From assembly GCA_014905825.1 (NCBI GenBank), contig JACGCN010000097.1, positions 1-61,177 on the forward strand: DNA of 61,177 bases, given 5' to 3'. A program made the position numbers and the translations under genes. Positions 48,183 through 61,177 of the stretch are shown here, piece after piece. Within the stretch, counting starts at the first letter, position 1. Each line of letters begins with the position of its first letter. The DNA is from Lyophyllum atratum (taxonomy: Eukaryota > Basidiomycota > Agaricomycetes > Agaricales > Lyophyllaceae). The notes under the pieces were generated by a model that was given only the letters and a program-made list of their open reading frames with translations, had not been told where the DNA came from and made no database searches.

Positions 48183-48530
48183 TCCTGTCCATGTTGCTCG
48201 ATTATTCATCCGTGTACTCTAGATTGCCAACAAGTGATCTGACTGATTCCTTCAACTCTTGCTCTGCGAGCTTATCCTCAGTAGTATAATTTAAGTATAC
48301 CCTTTCACACCTTGGCGTGCTTTCGTCTGCAGAGCAGTTCTTTCTCCCAGATCTGACACGCCGACTACTTGGCGGTCTTACTTACAGTTTGAAGTTCCAT
48401 TTAACTGTAGGTATTGACCAAATGCTACACACATATATACCTGTCTTGAGGCTTGAAAGAAAGCTAGTCCTCCGCTGCAGTGTGAGTGAGTTCTCACTGT
48501 AGTCAGATCCATCATTCCTTGGAGTCCTTG
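48183..48530. other. Convergent intergenic region, nothing recognised
   Basis: 348 bp between the 3' ends of the membrane protein and the MFS gene. No frame, repeat or structured element is evident. Confidence 0.5.
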
Positions 48531-50850
48531 CTAATCCTCGGAGTCCATTTTTCCTTTGTCCTCGATGTATTCCCGAGGTTTGGATTTCCACTCCCGCCGT
48601 TCCAGATACCATACTAGCCATGTTACTCCCAGAGTAGCGACACTCACACATATCATGGTGATCATTCCCTTGTGGAACCGCGGCGCATCGGTGGCACGAT
48701 AAAAGAGCAGCGGCCACCACGCGTTTACGATATTATTCCACATACTAGAAAAACAACAATGAGCCAGGTCGAAGGGAATGACCACTGAAGATGCGCACTT
48801 CATCGAAGCCAAGACAATCCCACGTTCTTGATTATCGTCTGCGCAGATTTGGTTTGCCCACCTTGTTTGATTGTCATTTCAAGGTTGAATATCGCATCAA
48901 TCAAACATTAACATACGCGAACGTCGTAGCCTGGCCTGCGAACGAAGCCCCTGCGATATCTATATACTCCCAGAATCAGAAAGTGGAAATCAGAAAGAAC
49001 TCGAAATGTCGAAAGACTGACAGTATGCGAAGAACTTCAGACCCGTCGGACTACTCCAGACGAGGATGCAGATAGACGCCGTGATAGTTGCTGCACACAT
49101 GTAGACAAGAACAGGCCATCGTTTAGTGGTGTGGTCGGTCCAGGTAGCACATACGAGCGTGGACACGATCGCAACGGCAGTGGCGCCAGATGGATAAAAG
49201 TCTATATTTAGAAAATGTTGGCTGCAGGATTACAATGAACATGTCGGAACGAACCAATCTGTTCAACGGTGTAACCACCTATGGCTTTCAACCATTGACC
49301 CATTAGGTTATTAGAACCAAAGCTTTCAGTTTCGCCAGAGATAGCAAACTAGTCGACGGGACGTTTATCAGAAAAAGAGACGCAAAGGGGAAAATCCGAG
49401 GAGACGAACAAGGAGGCTGCATCCGTACCATCTCCAACGCGTGAGAACACGTCGAGCAAGGTTCCAAGATAACGGCTTACGAGCCACTTGAAGGTCGTTC
49501 TCGACCCGCCTATAGGCCAAGCTACGCTCCTAGAAAGTGGAAAGGGTCAGACAGGTCATGGGAAGGCCCGCTGTATGTCCACTTGTCGCATCAAGGCTGG
49601 GTGATAACACACCTCAGGCGTGAGGTAGAAGGCCTTTGTCGTCGCGGGCAAGTCCGGGAATACGAGGAACCCATAGAGAGCAATTGGCAGGGTAATGACA
49701 CCATCAATGATGAATCTGGGGGCACGCGGCACCAGGTAAGGTGAACATCGGAAGTCAGGGTTTGACAGTTAACTTACAACCATCGCCAGCCGCTCCGTCC
49801 CGCATGTCCATTTAGATGTCTGTAATTTGTGAGGATGACATCGCATAAAGAGGTGTGCCTACATACTTGTATACCGCAGCTTGCAGAATACCGGAGAACC
49901 TGCCGGCAGTTAAGATTAGGACACAGTCAGGTAATTGTGGCAAGGAATGGATACAATGTTCCTATCAGCCCAGAACTTGTAAATATCCCAGAGCGCTTTC
50001 CGAGCTCCTCTGGTTTATACCACCTTGAGATGTAATGAGGACAGAATTTGAATGAGAAGGTAAAAACCTTACGACCCAAGAATATAGTGAGCGCCAACGA
50101 AAGTGGACGATTCCGCCACTCCTTGGAAGAAACGGATGACATAGATCTTGGTGCACAAATTCGGTCATGTTCTGGGAATTTTACGACCGCGTTCGTCTGC
50201 TTACCTGCTCTACGGAGTGGACAGCAGACGTGCTATAAATAGAAATAGGTCATTGATTAAAGAGAAATGTGTCGAGGAGATGTGATATACCCAAAAGTCA
50301 GCACTCCCCACACAATTTGCATACTTGGGAACCATATTCGTGGGGATACGACTTGCAGCATAAGGTTATCTGAATAGTGCCTGTCAGACGATGATGTGGG
50401 AAGGAGTGTAACCCGTCGCACTGGGTATCATTCCGACGATGTAACCACAGGTAAAGATCGTGTTGATTTTCTGCGAGAGCATCTCAATTGAAGTTCACAA
50501 CTGGTGGTCTGAATTGGTGCTGACGTTGAACTCGGTTCCTACCATGTTCAGTTCTTCCTTCATCCCAGAGACATATGCGTTGGAGATGTTCGAACGGTCT
50601 AGATCTGTCCATGGTCATGCATTCATGAGGGGTGCGAGTTGATGATATAGGTGCCTTCGGGCTTACAATTCGTGAAATACTTTTTAACGGCAAAGATCAA
50701 TCGCATCTTGATCTCAGATTATGAGGGACATACCATAAGACAACAGTAGGAAAGGATAAACCAATCTATCTTGAGTAACAACCTTCTCTCCGCCTGCGTA
50801 GGAGGCCTTGCGCCCCACACGAAGTGTCGAGCCTTTTCCCAAACGTCCAT
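48531..50850 (-). CDS. MFS transporter, pantothenate/Liz1-type (ACS family)
   Basis: Major facilitator resembling fission yeast Liz1 and budding yeast Fen2 (pantothenate symporters) and their relatives. Blocks: WEKARHFVWGARPPTQAERR, LLLKIDWFILSYCCLMYFTN, LDRSNISNAYVSGMKEELNM, TIFTCGYIVGMIPSDNLMLQ, VVSPRIWFPSMQIVWGVLTF and VIRFFQGVAESSTFVGAHYI. They continue [60 protein letters not shown] and PEERSLAYRRVENDLQVAR. The second half contains SNNLMGQWLKAIGGYTVEQI, YPSGATAVAIVSTLVCATWT, SMNMWNNIVNAWWPLLFYRA and the last helix. About 14 exons, GT-AG. The start at 50850 (MDVWEK) is provisional: an open segment at about 51083-51167 could be an upstream N-terminal exon. Confidence 0.82.
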
Positions 50851-51475
50851 GACGCCTGCCTCGTAAACGTGAAGGCTGCCTGTGCACCCGAATGAGGCAG
50901 AATGAGTCACTCGTAATTCCAGGTGCAAGTCAGGAAGCAAGACACGAGGTACAGAACGGAGCATGCAAGCATCGTGTCTTCTTCCACGGTTCTGCCGGAT
51001 CCGAGGACCGACGGAGTGTTACGAACGATGGTGTACGTAATGATTACGTGGAAGCCGTGGGTCATGGCCAATGGTGATCTACTGAGCGAACACATAAGCT
51101 CTCGAGGCGCCAGATACCGCGCAGCGGTCGTCGAGGATGGCGGTGGATTCGACCTCGGTCCCCTGCGGATCGAGTCCTGAAATATGGGATCGGGGTCGTA
51201 TTATTTACGGAAGTTATAACCAAATATGGAACAACCTAGAATGTCACTTCTAGATCGGAGATGTACCGATTACCATGAATTCATTGCGAGACTTCCTCTT
51301 GAAACAGGATGACCCTCGGCATTGATTTGAGAGATATGGCGCTCGGCGACGCGGCAGTCTGCTTACTATTGGCCCAAGTAATCATCACAAATCATCCAGT
51401 CCCCATCAGTCTTCAACAAACGCCCGTATAAAATCGAGACGAAGAAGTCGAACCGCGTTTCCCAGTCTTGTCGAC
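50851..51475. other. Divergent intergenic region, possible extra 5' exon
   Basis: 625 bp between the MFS transporter and the YTP1-like gene, which point away from each other. On the minus strand, 51167-51083 reads GLDPQGTEVESTAILDD in one frame, preceded by a good acceptor (ATATTTCAG), and might be an N-terminal exon of the transporter. I could not join it in phase to the next exon, so it is not modelled. Confidence 0.4.
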
Positions 51476-53827
51476 ATGCGTTCCCAGAGGCCTGCTGCTC
51501 GCCCTCTTGTCCTGGCCCTAGTTTCCGTGCTGTTTGCTGCAAGTGTACATGCGTCCGAGAGTCTCTTGGTATCGAGGGATGGGGGGCACCACCATAATTC
51601 TCATTCCGCACCTCTCCTCGAGCTGAATGAGACCGAAGTCACGATGTACCACACACCGACTCCCCCGTCGTATTACACCATTGACTTCGAGGGTGCAGGA
51701 GAGGGCACGCGCCACCCTGGGTTTATGATGGCGCACATCGTATTTATGTCTCTCGCGTTCTTTGTCGCGCTTCCCATAGGTGAACAAGTTGTATATGGCT
51801 CGCTATCATGGTGATTAATGATCATAATCAGGCATCGCAATGCGTTCCGTCAACCATGCTGGCCACGGTTTTGCCATGGTCACATTTTATGCATTCTGTG
51901 CACTCGGTTGCGCCTCAAGTGGATTGTACAAGAAACTCACGCCTAATATGTAAGTGATCTGCGCTCGCTGCATTGGGCATCCCAGAAATCTGAAGTTACC
52001 GATGATATCTGTAGGTACGAAGGTTTGTCAAAGCCATATCCAGCTCACTGCCCCTCGATTTGACTTCACCTTTCAGGCGCCGTTCACAGCAAGCAAGGGT
52101 ATATGATCTTGCTTCTCGCCCTTTCGCTGTCAGCGATCGATATTCTCGTTATATTGCGCCGCATCGTCGCATTCTCCAGAAGTGGAGAAAAGTTTTCGGT
52201 CAAGACATTCTGGAAGTCCACCATCCTCGGCCTAAATCTCGGCCGCGACAGTTTTGGGCCAGAATACAGCAGGCTCGTGGTGGGAGAACCAGATGAATTC
52301 GAGCAGGACAAGATCAGCCTGTCTCCGGTCCGGCAATCAGGAGATCTCGATCCTATTGAAGAATACAGTGGCGATACCGCAGAATGGGCCAACAATGTCG
52401 TACACCACCACCGTCGTCAACATACTCGACAACAATCCACGGCGTCGGAAGGGACAATATTTGGGACCGCTTCCCCAATGCGTTCTGTGGATAAGATACA
52501 AGATGTGAAAGGCACGTTGACTTCGAAAGTGGGACTCGTTCGTCAAATCGGGAAGGGGTGTTTCGCGGTGTTGGAAAGATTCCTTGTGATTGCGGGTTTT
52601 GCGCAGACGTTGCTGGGAGTCGTCATCTACACCGGTGCGTCTTAACAGCAGTCATGCGTTGCTCGATGATGACATCAATTTAGGCGGATGCCGAGAGAGC
52701 TACGTCAACGGTTGCTTGGCCCACCTGATCAGTATGTTTTTTGCTTCCGTTCTTAATCCTTGGTATTTTCAAATCTAATTCAGTTTAATTTCTAATTTCA
52801 GAGGGTGGCATCTTTTGGTTGTATGGCCTGCTCTCCTTCGCTCGCTTCCTTGGATCCTTTGCTGAACTTGGTTGGGCATGGAACCAAGCCCCTAAGAGAG
52901 GTTATGTCTCCGCCGAGTTCACCGAATCTCTTGTCATTTTCACGTACGGGGTAACAAACATGTGGATGGAGAGATTTGGCGCTAAATATGGGGACCCGTT
53001 TATAACAAAACAAATCCAGCACATCGGGATCGCAGTAAGGATGACTTGATTCTCCTACACTTCAGCTTCACTGATTATACCACGAAGGTCATGTTCTGCT
53101 TCGCTGGTCTTGTTGGTGAGCCTCGAGGAAATCTCTTCAAACGGATCATTCTCAATGCGGTTCATAGGCATGGGGATTGAATCGAAGAAAATTCGCAGCT
53201 GGCTAGCTGCTTCAGCATTTGCCTCAATAAGCCATGACGATTTACCTCAAGACGCTGTCGTAGAGCCACCTAGTTACTCGGCGAGCTTCAACCCTTTCCC
53301 TGCCCTCGTCATTGGTGTCACCGGGGCCGCCATGGCTGCACACACCCAGACCTATCTTTTCCAGGTGCGTTCTCTCCACTAAGATCATTACGAAATTTTT
53401 ATCATTAAACCCTTCTCCAGGTCCAAATCCACGCGCTTTGGGGAAACCTACTTCTTGCTTTCTCAGTGCTCCGTTGCTTGACCTACTTCTTCCTGTGGCT
53501 AAGCCCCCCAAAGTCCGTTCTCCCTTCACGTCCTCCGACGGAAGCTCTTGGTAGCTTTTTCCTGGCCTGTGGGGGCCTGGTGTTTATATTTTCGACGGAG
53601 GAGGTCATGATTGCTGCCATGCGACGGGGTCGAGATGGTATGTTGCCATAGTCTTCTTCGCCCGTAATTACTGGAATGACGCCCGAATTTTAGATGTCAT
53701 GATGTTCCTGAATGTAGCCGTTGCAGTCACTTGCTTTGCTTTCTGTTGGACGCTCTTTGTCGTTGGCTTCAAAGGCTGGCTAAAATCTCGTCTCCGCCCT
53801 GTTGTCTCGTATAGCAGTTCTGCGTGA
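51476..53827 (+). CDS. YTP1-like multi-pass membrane protein (DUF2427/Ytp1)
   Basis: Homologue of budding yeast Ytp1, with an N-terminal DUF2427 region and a C-terminal Ytp1 domain; function is not established. A signal peptide is evident, PLVLALVSVLFAASVHA (residues about 10-26). The DUF2427 part reads HPGFMMAHIVFMSLAFFVAL and MRSVNHAGHGFAMVTFYAFC, with histidines positioned as in cytochrome b561-like bundles. A charged loop (QIGKGCFAVLERFLVIAGFA) then leads to GGCRESYVNGCLAHLIKGGI, FWLYGLLSFARFLGSFAELG and ITKQIQHIGIAVMFCFAGLV. The end has STEEVMIAAMRRGRDDVMMF, VAVTCFAFCWTLFVVGFKGW and a short Ser tail. About ten exons, all GT-AG; exon joins near 51800 and 53690 are inferred. Confidence 0.83.
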
Positions 53828-54031
53828 TCCCTTTCACTATCCTGTTCTGGTTCCCTGCATCTGTATTATATACTTCCCCTGCATTTTCCCGCTCAATCTA
53901 GGTAGATTTATGTGCTATTTTCCCCTTGGCCCTCCGCGGCCACTACCGTACTTAATTACTAAACACGATGTCGTAACGATGGCCCTAAAATGATGTACGA
54001 CCCTCAATGGCAGATGCATATCCCTGATATC

Positions 54032-55375
<1,344 letters not shown>

Positions 55376-55601
55376 GGACGTTTGAAATTGCAAGTCACGC
55401 GTCAGTAATTTGTCACGATCCTGGGCCCTGGCAACGTTACAGTCTGAGTGTACAGCTCTTCAGGACCAAGGTATCCGACATCGCTTATCCGACTCAATGC
55501 GATACTTGCGTGTATAGGGTATGAATTGATACAATGAAATGACGCGTGGTGACAATATACATGGCCCGAAATAAATGAATGAATCACGATCACCAGTCCC
55601 T

Positions 55602-56587
55602 TCACCATTCCTTGGCCAGCTTAAAGGACCAGTCCCAGTCTGCTCCATGGTTAGCATAGGGGTCCAGACAGTATAGGTTGAAGCAAACAGACCAGCATAG
55701 ACCTCTCCATCGTCGTCGATCACTCGGCTTCGAACTGAATAGGAACCAGAGCGAGCCAGCATACCAGAAGGCGACTCCTCCGGCTCGAAGTTCTTCGTGT
55801 AGGGTTCTCCATTAGGCGAAGGGCCATAGGACCCCAGCATTTGCTCAAGTTTGTCGACTATACGGCTGGGAGTGAGCAGATAACGATCATCGGTAATCTG
55901 AAAGCAGACCTTTGACGCCAGCTCGTTTCACCAGCTGGATGTATCGCACACCCTGAGTGTCAAATGTTTCAATCAACACTGGACGAAGATCCAACAACTC
56001 ATAGAACATACCGAAATGATGGAGTGATTCACCTTGAAAGTGATGCGTACGCTGCGATACTCGCCGTCAACTCCTGGCATACTTGATGGTCTCTAGACTC
56101 ACTTGTACTCCACACCCTCCTTGATGACGATCGGATTTTTCTTTGTATCGGCAAGCCTGGCGGTATCATTGAGATTAAACACGATCTTCTTCCCTGCAGG
56201 CAATGTGGGGGAGTCGAGCTCGAGAGTAAGGACAGTGACCTAGATGGATGTCAGATATAACAGAGTTAGTCAGAGCTTGCTCTTGCTGACCTTGGGTCCA
56301 CTTGTAGCGCCACCAGCTGCACCAGGAACGATGCCTAGAGATGCCTTCCATCGAGCCAAGCTCTCGTCGTTAGCATCAAGCTGAGCATATTCATCGGTTG
56401 ATTTAGCAGCACTGGGTTTGTAGCCTAGGGATAAACGATGATCAGTACAACAGATTGGATCGAGCGTGCCACTTGGCGGACCTGGGGTAGTGGTAGGCTT
56501 AAGATCATCTTGGTCTTCGTTCTAAACACAAGACGGAGGTCAACTGGATGTGGCAACAGATGATGGATCTCGACCCACAGTGGACAT
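55602..56587 (-). CDS. RDI1: Rho GDP-dissociation inhibitor
   Basis: Extracts Rho/Rac/Cdc42 from membranes. A tiny first exon encodes MST and is spliced to NEDQDDLKPTTTPG, a second to YKPSAAKSTDEYAQLDANDE with the N-terminal helix-hairpin that contacts switch regions. The immunoglobulin-like domain continues LARWKASLGIVPGAAGG, VTVLTLELDSPTLPAGKKIV, IKEGVEYNVRITFKVNHSII and GVRYIQLVKRAGVKVDKL. Then come MLGSYGPSPNGEPYTKNFEP, EESPSGMLARSGSYSVRSRV and IDDDGEVYADWDWSFKLAKE. The SYGP block and DWDWSFKL C-terminus are hallmarks. Seven exons, all GT-AG, phases exact. Confidence 0.93.
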
Positions 56588-56939
56588 GGCTATATTCTAG
56601 ATGAAGCTGGCGATGGATTGGCTTGCCCACAGCTGCGCTAAGTTGGTGACCTTCTATCACCTACATATCGATTTCACACGCGCCCTTTGCCGAGATTCAG
56701 TTGACGACTATTTCCAGCCATTTCCGACAACAAACAATCCATCTCTCTCCGACGCCAAGATCAACATCAGCGTTCTAATCGAGTAGTATGTCCACAATCG
56801 TAACTATATAATGTGACTAACCTCCATCCAAATATCATTTACATATGTCCGAAAGAATAGAAAGATCATGCCAGGTATATACGTATGTGTGAAGCGACAG
56901 GGGCGACGAATAGCCGTAGGGTCTTGAAGCACAACTGGA
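56588..56939. other. Intergenic, nothing recognised
   Basis: 352 bp between the RhoGDI start and the 3' end of the first CCCH gene, which lies on the same strand. A short plus-strand frame at 56601-56786 has no motif and is likely chance. Confidence 0.5.
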
Positions 56940-58611
56940 TTAATTAGATGTCGAGGTCGACGGCTCGCTAGGGGCGGTAGAAGGATGCATAGCTTCTGTA
57001 TATTTCGTCAGTATTTGTATATTTTATAGTATATTCCGCATACCCCCTTTGAACCAGCATTTTCCCTTGCTGAGATGGAAGCATTTCGGTCCATTGGGAC
57101 AAATATGGCCCCAGCAGCAATTTTCTCCATATGGGCACTGAACGCCTAAAGGAGATGCTTCAGCTAAGGTTGAGCGAGCCTCAGTCCTCGACGTACTGTT
57201 TTTCAACCAATTGCACGGAGCTTTCTTGGCATTGCTTGCGAGCGAGGCCAGTTGCTCCGGGGTCAAGATATAATCGTGCGAGTATTTGCATACAGCAGCC
57301 TGATCGGATGTTTCATGTGTCGTATGAGGGCAGAAACAGAAATGCTCACTCCTTTCGAACAAGACATCAAATAGTGTTCATTGCAGGGTGGCGGATTTTC
57401 TGAGATTGTTGGATCAAATTATCGGCGAAAAAGAGGAGGTGCAACATACGTCTATGTAAAGGCTAAAATAAAAGCGGTGATCATGAGATTAGTCCTGCCA
57501 CGATTATCAAGGGGGTGTTTTATACCAGAGACGGATCAATCATGCGACCACCTGCTCGAGCCGGGGACTGCGGACTTATGAGTCCACCATTTGTTGTCAC
57601 GGTGCTGAATGAGCCCACAGTCAATGGTGTAAGTTTCGTGAAACCTCGTCCTGACGGCCGGTCCGTCATGAACAACCTGTCCACATTTAACCGAGGAAGG
57701 GAGGGTAGCCTGGCGTCGACATCGAGTTCACTTGAAGATCGAAGCATGACTATTTTCCCAAGAAGCTGCTCCTTTTCCAGTGTGCTGAACATCGACATAT
57801 AGCCCGATACGTCCGATTGACCACCTAAGCCGCCCACGGTAAATATTTTGGTCCATTCGCAGTTGTTGGTTTCTTACCGCCAAAGAAGACGCGTAAGGTT
57901 TGAGGGAAACGCGTGTATGTCTGCAAATACTCTAGATCCGGTGTTTAGTGCTGATGAAAATTTCAACCATAGAAACATAGAAAATTCCACCTTTTATCTT
58001 GGAATCGGCAGTGTCCTTGTTGAAACCAACATCAACCATTAAAAAAGCGGGGCGAGGACTGGCTGAATCCCTGACCCCATAACTCAATACCTCCAGTGGG
58101 AAGGGCGAATCGTTTGACTCACTGTAAGAAAACCTTCGAATTGTTCCGGAGTGCACATTTTATGAGCTCTAAGGATGTCGTCCCACTCCATTTTGTTGTA
58201 ATAAATCGTGATCCAGAAGGAGAGGCGACCAAAAATATGAACATCTTCGTTTGAGAGATACTCCGCAATCGATTTGGTGAGCTGCTGCGCCGCTGCCCTT
58301 CCACCTTGTTGCCCCTGCGCGAGAAGCTCCCGAATAAATATGTTCTCGTCGCCGTTGATAACGCACAAGATAAGAGGATTCTGGTTCTGTGGCGCGGGTT
58401 AGGAAACAAGGTCAAGGAGAGAGGTAGAAAAAGTAGTACTCTAAAACAGTCCAAATTGATATTTGCCTATCATCAGCGCGGCGACCTGCACATTATGTGC
58501 TTTGGTTTCGCGTTCGGAAGCCTCGAGTGCAACCGAGTGCGCCTGTTTTCCAAACAGAAATCTCTACTTCAAGTTCTGAAACTCGATTCTCAAGCTCAGC
58601 ATTGCGTTTGA
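56940..58611 (-). CDS. DUF7923-type CCCH zinc-finger protein, copy A (5' end unresolved)
   Basis: Member of a basidiomycete family with a coiled coil, a nuclease-like DUF7923 domain and C-terminal CCCH zinc fingers; function unproven. A coil NAELENRVSELEVEI opens the readable part. The domain has LILCVINGDENIFIRELLAQ, GQQGGRAAAQQLTKSIAEYL and VHIFGRLSFWITIYYN. Then FLMVDVGFNKDTADSKIKEY (a gap-free join over an intron), EYLQTYTRFPQTLRVFFGGL and a Ser/Pro-rich linker. Zinc-finger-like part: CNEHYLMSCSKG|AAVCKYSHDYILTPE, CPYGENCCWGHICPNGPKCF. It ends AMHPSTAPSEPSTSTSN. In the coil near 58545-58557 the frame shifts by one. The first exon and start codon could not be placed; a pseudogene is possible. 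Confidence 0.7.
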
Positions 58612-59346
58612 CCGTGGTAGTCGAGAGGGCTGCATGATTGACGCGTCAGCAATGTCGAAAATCAAAGGTGAAATGGAGAATGCTACTCAGAAGCCGGGTG
58701 AGGGTTTCGTCCCTGACGTGAAAAAATTCTGACGTAAGTTACCAACTGGAGACACCGAAAAAGACCATACCAGAGCTGCTGGTTGGCCTCGGCCAGCGGT
58801 GAGTAGCCATGACAGGCTGGCTGAGGGAGTAGTTGAGGGGAGGCGGGAATGAAGACGTACGATGTGAGTCAACGTGGGGTGGCTTTAAGACGACGTCTTC
58901 CATACAAATGAAAGGTAAAGAGCGGCTTCTCCGGGTTCTATTGCCAGAAAGGTACCAATCGAACGGGGAAGATGGTTCAGAAGCTTCGAAAGTCACACGA
59001 ACAGGATCTAGCCAGGCAACGCAACCCGTTATAAGGGTGCCATAAACCAAAACACATACATCCCCTGCTGCTGTGCCCCTACGTTATGCACTGGACCCAT
59101 CATGATTTGGTGCATCACGAAAACGCCCATCTGCATTGATGTTTTGCCATGGAGGGAGAACGAACAAGAGATTTGTCACACTCGGATTCCCGCGGGAGAA
59201 TACCTCCTCGACCGCCTTCGCTGACTTTGAACTTCCCCCGGTGCAACCACAGGTCGTCGGCATGGCATTCATATGGCATAGGTTGTATACACAAAGCATA
59301 GGTAAGTATAGTTGATCATAGTCATCCAGCTCATCTCACATCATAT
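58612..59346. other. Region between the two CCCH genes
   Basis: 735 bp with no confident exon. It may hold the missing first exon of copy A. A TGACGCGTCA palindrome sits at 58639-58648. The rest shows no repeat or clear frame. Confidence 0.45.
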
Positions 59347-61177
59347 TCAAACTTGCTCATCAGCGATCTTCGGCTCCTTGTGCATGTCAGCTGCACCGGC
59401 GGCTAAGATCAGGCAACTCGTCAAACACAGCATCAGAATACTCACCTCCCAAAAACTTGCAGCGTCCCTGTTTGAAAAAGTGGCACTTGGTCGACAGCGA
59501 GCAGTAATGGCCGTAACAACATTCATCGCCCCACAAGCAAGTTTCTCCTACAGTGCGTTCAGGCAATGAGACACGACGGATGACAGAGGATCGTGGATCT
59601 AGGCACACGCACCTTTATTGATAGCAGGGCAGGGTGCCTTCTTTGCGTTCACGCGGATCTCTGCAAAGTGGTCGGCTTCCAAGAGGTAGTCATGTCCATA
59701 CTTGCACTCAGCGCCGTGTTTGCAGTTCGCCAGATAGAACAAGGTACACGGAGGAGGTTTATCTAGACCGCCGATCAGCGCAACAGTCCGGACAGAATAT
59801 TGCTTGATGTCACATACGTTTCGATAACGGCTATAATAATTCACGTTCGTCAGGACCAGAATTAAACCATATCAGCATGCTTCGTCACAGCATCAAACTT
59901 ACGATGTTGGGGTTAACATGTCTAGATCGCGCGAATGTTGGCGCTGGGCGCTCTGGGAGATCATCGCTCGCCTCACTTGTGGTGCTACCGCTTGAGTCCA
60001 AGTCAGGAGTTGGAACGCGTTTCTGGGCGTGCTGAACTGCAGAAGAATAACTTGATGGAATGGAAGGGCGACGCGGGAGGATAGATACTTCGGCCTGTAT
60101 CGTGGGTTCCGGGGTAGTGCCAGGACCTTGATCAAGTTCCGGAAGTCCCAGCGGCATGGGTACAGACGGCGGACACGGAGCTGGACCCACCCGGGGAGAA
60201 GAATTGATGTGGCCAGTCTGACCAGTCAATGTAACTTGGGAGGGGTGCGATATGACAAGTTTTTGCGTCAAAAATAGTTCAGGAATGGTCAAAACTGGGA
60301 GCTCGAGATCCGCAATTCCAGCAGCCATGTCGGCATAGCTTCGGAGGAGGATTAATTTCTGTTTGAATCCGCAGTGATTTGCGAACGGAGATTGGTGACA
60401 TAACCATTGTCGTGACAGCCTAGAAAAACGTCAGATATCGGTATCTCGAAGAGGCGTCGGACTCACCGCCAAAGATAATCTTATATGTTTGGGGCAGACG
60501 AATCTCATCTTCCAGGCGTGCTGTGGAAGATTGAGATATTGTCCATGACGACAAGGATTGGCGGCTTTACCCTTTATTTTGGCGTCTGCTGCCTCTTTCG
60601 CATCGCCGACATCCACCATTAAGAACCGCTCAGCGGCCTGGTTGAACCCCATCATGAAGTCTTCAAATTTTTGTTTTGCCATCATATTACCAACGCGTCC
60701 GAAGGTGTCGACCAGCCCGCGTTTGTTTAAAAACACATAAACCCACAGTTGATACTGATTAGCTCCATAAGTCGATGACATGTGTTGCAGGATAGAGTCA
60801 GACAGTTTCTGCGCCGCAGTATGTCCACCTGCTCTGCCTTGAGCGATAAGTTCACTAGAGAAAATAGCGCCATCGCCATCAAGGAGAGTCACAACGCGGA
60901 AACCCTTTCGTACGATGAGTTTTGACTTGTGGCACTGAACATATAACTAGAATGCCCACCTTAATTTGGTTTTCCAGATCCTCCTTGTCCTTTACCGCAT
61001 CTTGCTTTAACTTCTCAAGTTGTCGCCTTTCCGAGTCGACGTCATTGTATGCCCTCTTGTAGACATCAATTCCGCTTCGAGTTTCTGGATTTTGTCTCCG
61101 TAGAAGGTCTCGTTTCCCAGCATGTTCAGTATTTCACCTATGAGTATCCACAGAGTTATAAAAGACGTTCAAAGTAA
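59347..61177 (-). CDS. DUF7923-type CCCH zinc-finger protein, copy B (5' partial)
   Basis: Paralogue of copy A, cut off by the right edge. Order: coil YKRAYNDVDSERRQLEKLKQ, then VVTLLDGDGAIFSSELIAQG, GRAGGHTAAQKLSDSILQHM, LWVYVFLNKRGLVDTFGRVG and QAAERFLMVDVGDAKEAADA. GCHDNGYVTNLRSQITA leads to LILLRSYADMAAGIADLELP and a Pro/Ser-rich linker. Zinc fingers are complete: CTLFYLANCKHGAECKYGH (C-x8-C-x5-C-x3-H), then CPAINKGETCLWGDECCYGH and a third Cys-rich segment CSLSTKCHFFKQGRCKF. The end is EPKIADEQV. Two single-base gaps, near 60370 and 61067, are needed to keep the conserved frame. Upstream exons lie beyond 61177. Confidence 0.72.

Noticed and set aside
51083..51167. Candidate N-terminal exon for the Liz1-type transporter
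   Set aside because: Good acceptor and open frame, but it cannot be joined in phase to the next exon, so it was not added to the model.

Overview
This window is nuclear DNA of a filamentous basidiomycete, most likely an Agaricomycete. Nearly every gene is split by many 45-60 nt introns, spacing is tight (often 100-350 bp), and several protein types are typical of mushrooms (DUF7923/CCCH zinc-finger proteins, Dal5/Liz1-type transporters, YTP1-like membrane proteins). About 31 protein genes can be supported. No tRNA, rRNA, intact transposon or CRISPR was seen. Identifications come from remembered family motifs, not from a search.

Layout. 0.6-2.7 kb: a PEX11-type peroxisome gene divergent from a Tctex1-type dynein light chain. 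2.7-7.1 kb: a 4.4-kb stretch without a recognisable gene, holding a short telomere-like repeat. 7.1-21.1 kb: housekeeping genes: an Rck2/Srk1-type stress kinase, PRP31 (splicing), ISU1 (Fe-S scaffold), TAF9 (transcription), SEC12 (ER export), a NIPA-type magnesium transporter, a PITH-domain protein and a UBX protein. 21.7-26.2 kb: a divergent pair, GH105 glycoside hydrolase and an ACS-family MFS transporter, with a 16-bp perfect palindrome between them. 26.8-33.2 kb: nucleoporin NUP82, then three proteasome genes in a row (alpha7, RPN12, beta1). 33.3-42.7 kb: an unrecognised protein, two Gfo/Idh/MocA oxidoreductases, two tandem intronless alpha/beta hydrolases and CDT1. 42.8-46.3 kb: a HERP/Usa1-like ubiquitin-like membrane protein and the PKA regulatory subunit. 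47.3-53.8 kb: a Ser-rich single-pass membrane protein, a second MFS transporter and a YTP1-like protein. 54.0-56.6 kb: COQ2 and Rho GDI. 56.9-61.2 kb: two copies of a DUF7923/CCCH protein, the second running off the right edge.

Cross-cutting signals. Four introns appear to use GC-AG rather than GT-AG splice sites. Several conserved reading frames need one extra base to stay open (PEX11, TAF9, the CCCH genes), which looks more like assembly indels than pseudogenes because TAF9 is a core gene. Five ubiquitin/proteasome-related genes lie within 24 kb, and both proteasome-associated divergent promoters carry TGACGCGT.
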